A program made the position numbers and the translations under genes. DNA of 64,000 nt. It comes from Lithospermum erythrorhizon. Taxonomy: Eukaryota > Streptophyta > Magnoliopsida > Boraginales > Boraginaceae. The DNA lies in the NCBI GenBank assembly GCA_019722365.1, contig JADFUC010001461.1, positions 558,001 to 622,000 on the forward strand. The letters run 5' to 3'. Positions 60,116-64,000 of the stretch are shown piece after piece. The notes beneath the pieces are model-generated. The model saw only the letters and a list, made by a program, of their open reading frames with translations, searched no databases and was not told the DNA's origin. Every line of letters begins with the position of its first letter. Position 1 is the stretch's first letter.

Positions 60116-62200
60116 GCTATATTAGGAAGTTATATCATGTATTTTGGTGCATGTGGTTGAAAATCAATCAATACTCTATTTTAATTTGAAATAATGAAAT
60201 TTTTATATTATTTTATTGTTATAAAATCGAAAATACATATTAATTGATCCCTTCTTATAGTAGAAAGAGCACTTTCAGCACCATCTATAGTTTATAAATT
60301 TAATAAAAAAATTCAAAAAAAATACAAAATATTAAAGATTAAATAGCCAGAATATTAAAATGAAAAATTCTTAGTTCCTTTAATAATTCAAAATTATTTA
60401 TTAGAAAAATTAGACCCATTAGTGAACTCAAATGCTTTGTAATATAATATTTAGTGAAAATATGTGGAAATACAATATTTTTCAGCTTTATATTTTACTA
60501 TTAACATGATAATTTTGATCTAAGTCAAAGTTGTATAATTCAATTAAGACAATAAAATTTATAAATCTTCACCTTGAGAAATAGTTAGACGATATTTTCA
60601 GTTTCGATGATTTCATAGTTTTAGCAAAATGATACTCTTTACAATTAATAAAATTTTACTTATTATATAGTTTTGTTTCTCTATTGTAATTTTTATTATA
60701 CTTTTAAAATTATTAGCCAAAGAAATCATATGTAACTAGTATCGCGTGCAACACACATCTCTTTCTAAACTATTTTTTAAATTATTATGATTCAGATTTT
60801 ACTTTACATAATGAATTTAATTTATATTTATATAAATTTGATCTTGTATACTTTTATAAAACTATTAATAGGTACTACCTTCTAAACTAGGGATAAGGTT
60901 TGTTCATTTTACATTAAAATTAAATAATATAGATAGCTATCAATTATTACATATAAAGAGTTTTCATATTATATTATATTATATATATGCGAAAGAAACT
61001 CTTTTTGTTTTAAATTTCATATTTCAAACAATGATGTGAATACTGATTAGCTTATACATACAAGTTAGATAACTGTACAAAAGGAATTTTACATTATTGA
61101 ATTTTCACTAGATATCACATTAGCTTACATTGTTTCTTTGTTTACCGTATATTAAATAGGAAAATATTAAAAAGATAAATGAAATTAAAATAATAAGGAG
61201 AAATATTTCAAATCCCAAAGCTATCAAGAGAAGGCGTAAACAAGTAAATCAAATACCCGGAGACATAATAGAAAAAAAATTCATTTTGAAGACATAATTG
61301 AGAAGACTAATGCTTTGACAAATATAAGATAATTATGAAAATTTAAACTCCACATTTATCTTTGGCGAGTACATAATTAATTAGGATGAAGCCCAGAACA
61401 ATGATATGATTTCTTACAACCCATTTTCTTGATATGCATAATTGTTCTTAATTTAGGCAATAAAATTATTGAGAGAGAATAACATATATTATTAACATTA
61501 CGACTTAATATTCTTTTAGTTGAGACAAATTATTAATTTGAAACCAGTATGAGTGAATAACTATATATAATAAAAAAATAGAATGATACACTAAGAAAAA
61601 AGATATGTCGACCAATAAAGAATAAAAAGGAAATGGTAAACAAAATAATCAAAATGAAGTAAATTGATCTTGATAAAGATGATGATGCATTGAAGATATC
61701 AACTTTAATTAACAAAAAAAAAATAAAATAAGGAGAAATTTGGACGATTTAAGTATGACAATTGAATTTTTAGATAAGAAAGTTTAAAATATATAGAGAA
61801 TATTTTAAGATTTTACGATTTCATAGTTTTAGAAATTTGCGGCGAAGATTCTCTACCTCCTTTATAATATTGTGCATCATGTGTTGGAATGTTCAGTTTA
61901 ATTACACATGATCTCCATAAGACATGAGATACAATCTTATAGATGCACGAAAGGAGGCATGAAGAAGGGGTATACGATCTTTTACGAGAAAATTGATACT
62001 TTTAAATATATCTAGAAATACATTTATTAGATAATTTTATTTTTCTACTACAATTTTGCCAACCCACATTTTTTATAATTATAATAATGAAATCACGTAT
62101 AACAAAGCTATCCAATTTTATGTTACATTTTATAATTACAACAATAAAATCGGGTGTAAACAAAACTACGAAAGTAATACTGGCCAACGTCCATACTCTT
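60116..62200. other. AT-rich intergenic DNA
   Basis: No gene, RNA gene or named element is recognised. Open frames here are short and of low-complexity composition. Confidence 0.5.
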
Positions 62201-63225
62201 AGTAACATATATAAAAGTCCGAATAATGATTGGAATTTATTTCCTTTTTTACATTAGTAATTCTTAATTCTTAATTCTCTACAAAACTTTTAAAAGTTAA
62301 GAGCAAAAATATTAAGAATCTACTACTATTAATTATTCATGTTGTATCTTTTTAATTAATAATTCTACCTCTTAATTGATAACTCATTTTAATAGGAATC
62401 AACTATTATTAATTATTCATCATACTTTATACTTGACTATCTATCAGTTGTGACTATATTGTCACGAGGTACTTCATGTGTCTATAATATGAACCTAAAT
62501 TCATGGCCTTGATTCATCGAAAACGAGAAGCTTGATTCTTTTTATATAGGTTTCTCCACATTTAATTTTATTTCAATCATTTTTCTTTATAAGTAAAAAT
62601 AATTTCAGTCATGTTTAATTAGTACATGATTCAATAAACAAGGTTAATTTTTACGGCGTAATACAAGGAAATGATAAGTACACAAATTAAGAAAAATTAA
62701 AGTATAAAATTAATTAATTAGAAAGTTGATTAAGTTATTCCTTAGTTTATGTTGAAGTGAAACATGAAACAATAATAAAAAAACATATCCTTAAATTTGG
62801 AAAAGATTTGTAATATTATACGTACGGTTTGAGGATGATACATTACATACATTTTGGCATATATATATTTTATAATTATCGTACATCACACTTTTTAATT
62901 AAGTTTGTTTATTTATTATCTCCAATGCATGTTTAATTATTCAAATGTATGCATTGAATAACACAATTATTGTTGCTCAATTTTGCATGTATAATTTTCA
63001 TGATTCAATTCACAAGAATACATGTCATAAAATGTATATATATATGTCTTACATATATAATATATTATTAATTTATTACTCCTTTTATTATCTGATTTTT
63101 CTCATCATATGTCATTTGATCTTTAATAATTAGTGTTAGTGTTAGTTAAGCCATAATATATATTTTATGTAGAATTAATGTTATTATTATTATAATAGAT
63201 TCTATTGATTAAATAATCACATATT

Positions 63226-63227
63226 TT

Positions 63228-63259
<32 letters not shown>

Positions 63260-63262
63260 GTT
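63226..63262. repeat. TTA microsatellite
   Basis: About eleven consecutive ATT/TTA units. Confidence 0.95.
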
Positions 63263-63419
63263 ATGGATTATTTAATTTCATATATGAATTTTATATATTA
63301 GGATTCTTTTTAAACCATACTAATTTAACAGACATAAAAAATAATTCAATTATACTATATTGATGATCAATTCGCTAATATATTTAGATAGAGAACATCA
63401 AATTGTTAAAGTAATATTT

Positions 63420-63469
63420 GTATCTCTCTATGGACATCTCAGTTTGGTATAGTATCTCTCTATGGACAT
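63420..63469. repeat. 18-bp direct repeat GTATCTCTCTATGGACAT
   Basis: Two perfect copies at 63420-63437 and 63452-63469, 32 bp apart. Function unknown. Confidence 0.85.
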
Positions 63470-63565
63470 AGTATTTTATTGTAATGTAAGGGATTGATAA
63501 GTGATCAAAGTATCCTTTTCCAAAAAATGAAAATATTAATTAGAAAAAATTGAAAGAGTGTAAGT

Positions 63566-64000
63566 TTTTTAGGGCTAAGGCGGCACAGCAATGCGCCCAG
63601 CTTTCATCCGTGATTCCGTTTCCGTCACTCAATTTTCTTAATGACTTTTCCATCCATGACTTCAAATTGATGGCAAAATTAGTCCCGGCGTTAATTTTTC
63701 CGTTAAACTACATTTCAAAATTGCTTTTTGCCGTCAAACTCGTTTAGGGGTTAATTTAGTCATTTAAATATCGTAAAATGTATAAGAGCTTGTAACATAT
63801 AAAAAAAAATGTTCTCTTAGGCATTTAAATAGAACCTTTGAAGATGCACTCAACAATTTGAGTTCAGTGTTGATGCATATTTTGTGAAACTGGTTTGTTG
63901 AATTAACAATCTGTAGTGTTAGGTGAAGCTCTTTTCCATCTAGTTTATTGGTAAATATTGGAGGGCAATATGTAAACCAATAAAGATGCAAACCACCCAA
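63566..64000. other. Right end of the window; no gene recognised
   Basis: A phrase around 63680-63760 (TTAATTTTTCCGTTAAAC, then GGGGTTAATTTAGTCATTT) resembles fragments common in plant LTR leader regions, but no element structure is visible. Confidence 0.35.

Larger units (their letters stand above)
62205..63565. repeat. Dispersed repeat whose edges match 19800-20690
   Basis: The left edges share ACATATATAAAAGTCCGAAT. The right edges share a TGATCAAAGTA block, then AAAATATTAATTAGAAAAAA and GAGTGTAAGTTT or GAGTGCAAGTTT. The interiors are AT-rich and align poorly. Likely a non-autonomous transposon family; class unknown. Confidence 0.4.

Overview
The window is nuclear DNA of a flowering plant, almost certainly a eudicot. 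It is AT-rich, its real genes are split by GT..AG introns, and most of it is decayed transposable elements. The species cannot be fixed from the sequence. I could reconstruct three protein-coding genes exon by exon: a plastid-targeted relative of Arabidopsis At4g37920 (2823-5450, +), the mitochondrial cytochrome c oxidase subunit COX6a (43060-45150, +) and the secreted peptide gene EPFL2 (56806-57386, -). From memory of locus numbers, their Arabidopsis counterparts are At4g37920, At4g37830 and At4g37810, so the window looks like a thinned and inflated version of that chromosome-4 neighbourhood. The three genes are functionally unrelated; what they share is position.

Layout. 1-2719: 5' part of a hAT DNA transposon on the minus strand, with a broken transposase. 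2823-5450: At4g37920-like gene. 6757-6860: a SINE with a 17-bp target duplication. 7568-10111: a decayed Ty1/copia element with a perfect 5-bp duplication. 11.5-14.7 kb: AT-rich DNA with a Stowaway MITE. 14.75-19.3 kb: a deleted LTR element on the minus strand (probably Ty3/gypsy chromovirus) with an internal 31-bp tandem array. 21-22.2 kb: an LTR-like promoter region. 22.36-28.72 kb: a copia element on the minus strand. 28931-29527: a non-autonomous hAT element with a perfect 8-bp duplication. 29625-35927: a copia element on the plus strand with a 5-bp duplication. 36321-36595: a hAT MITE with a perfect 8-bp duplication and an internal tRNA-like stretch. 36.75-40.8 kb: a LINE/L1 relic.

The second half is less dense: COX6a with two site II promoter elements, a foldback element at 48.0-48.26 kb, a Stowaway MITE split by a 6.5-kb copia-type insertion (48484-55207), an intact Stowaway MITE (55260-55491), EPFL2 on the minus strand, a diverged tandem array of roughly 100-bp units upstream of EPFL2, and AT-rich DNA to the end.

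I found no tRNA, rRNA, CRISPR array, or new multi-gene system. The most informative content is the nested, datable transposon record between conserved genes. All comparisons were made by eye; boundaries marked approximate need alignment.
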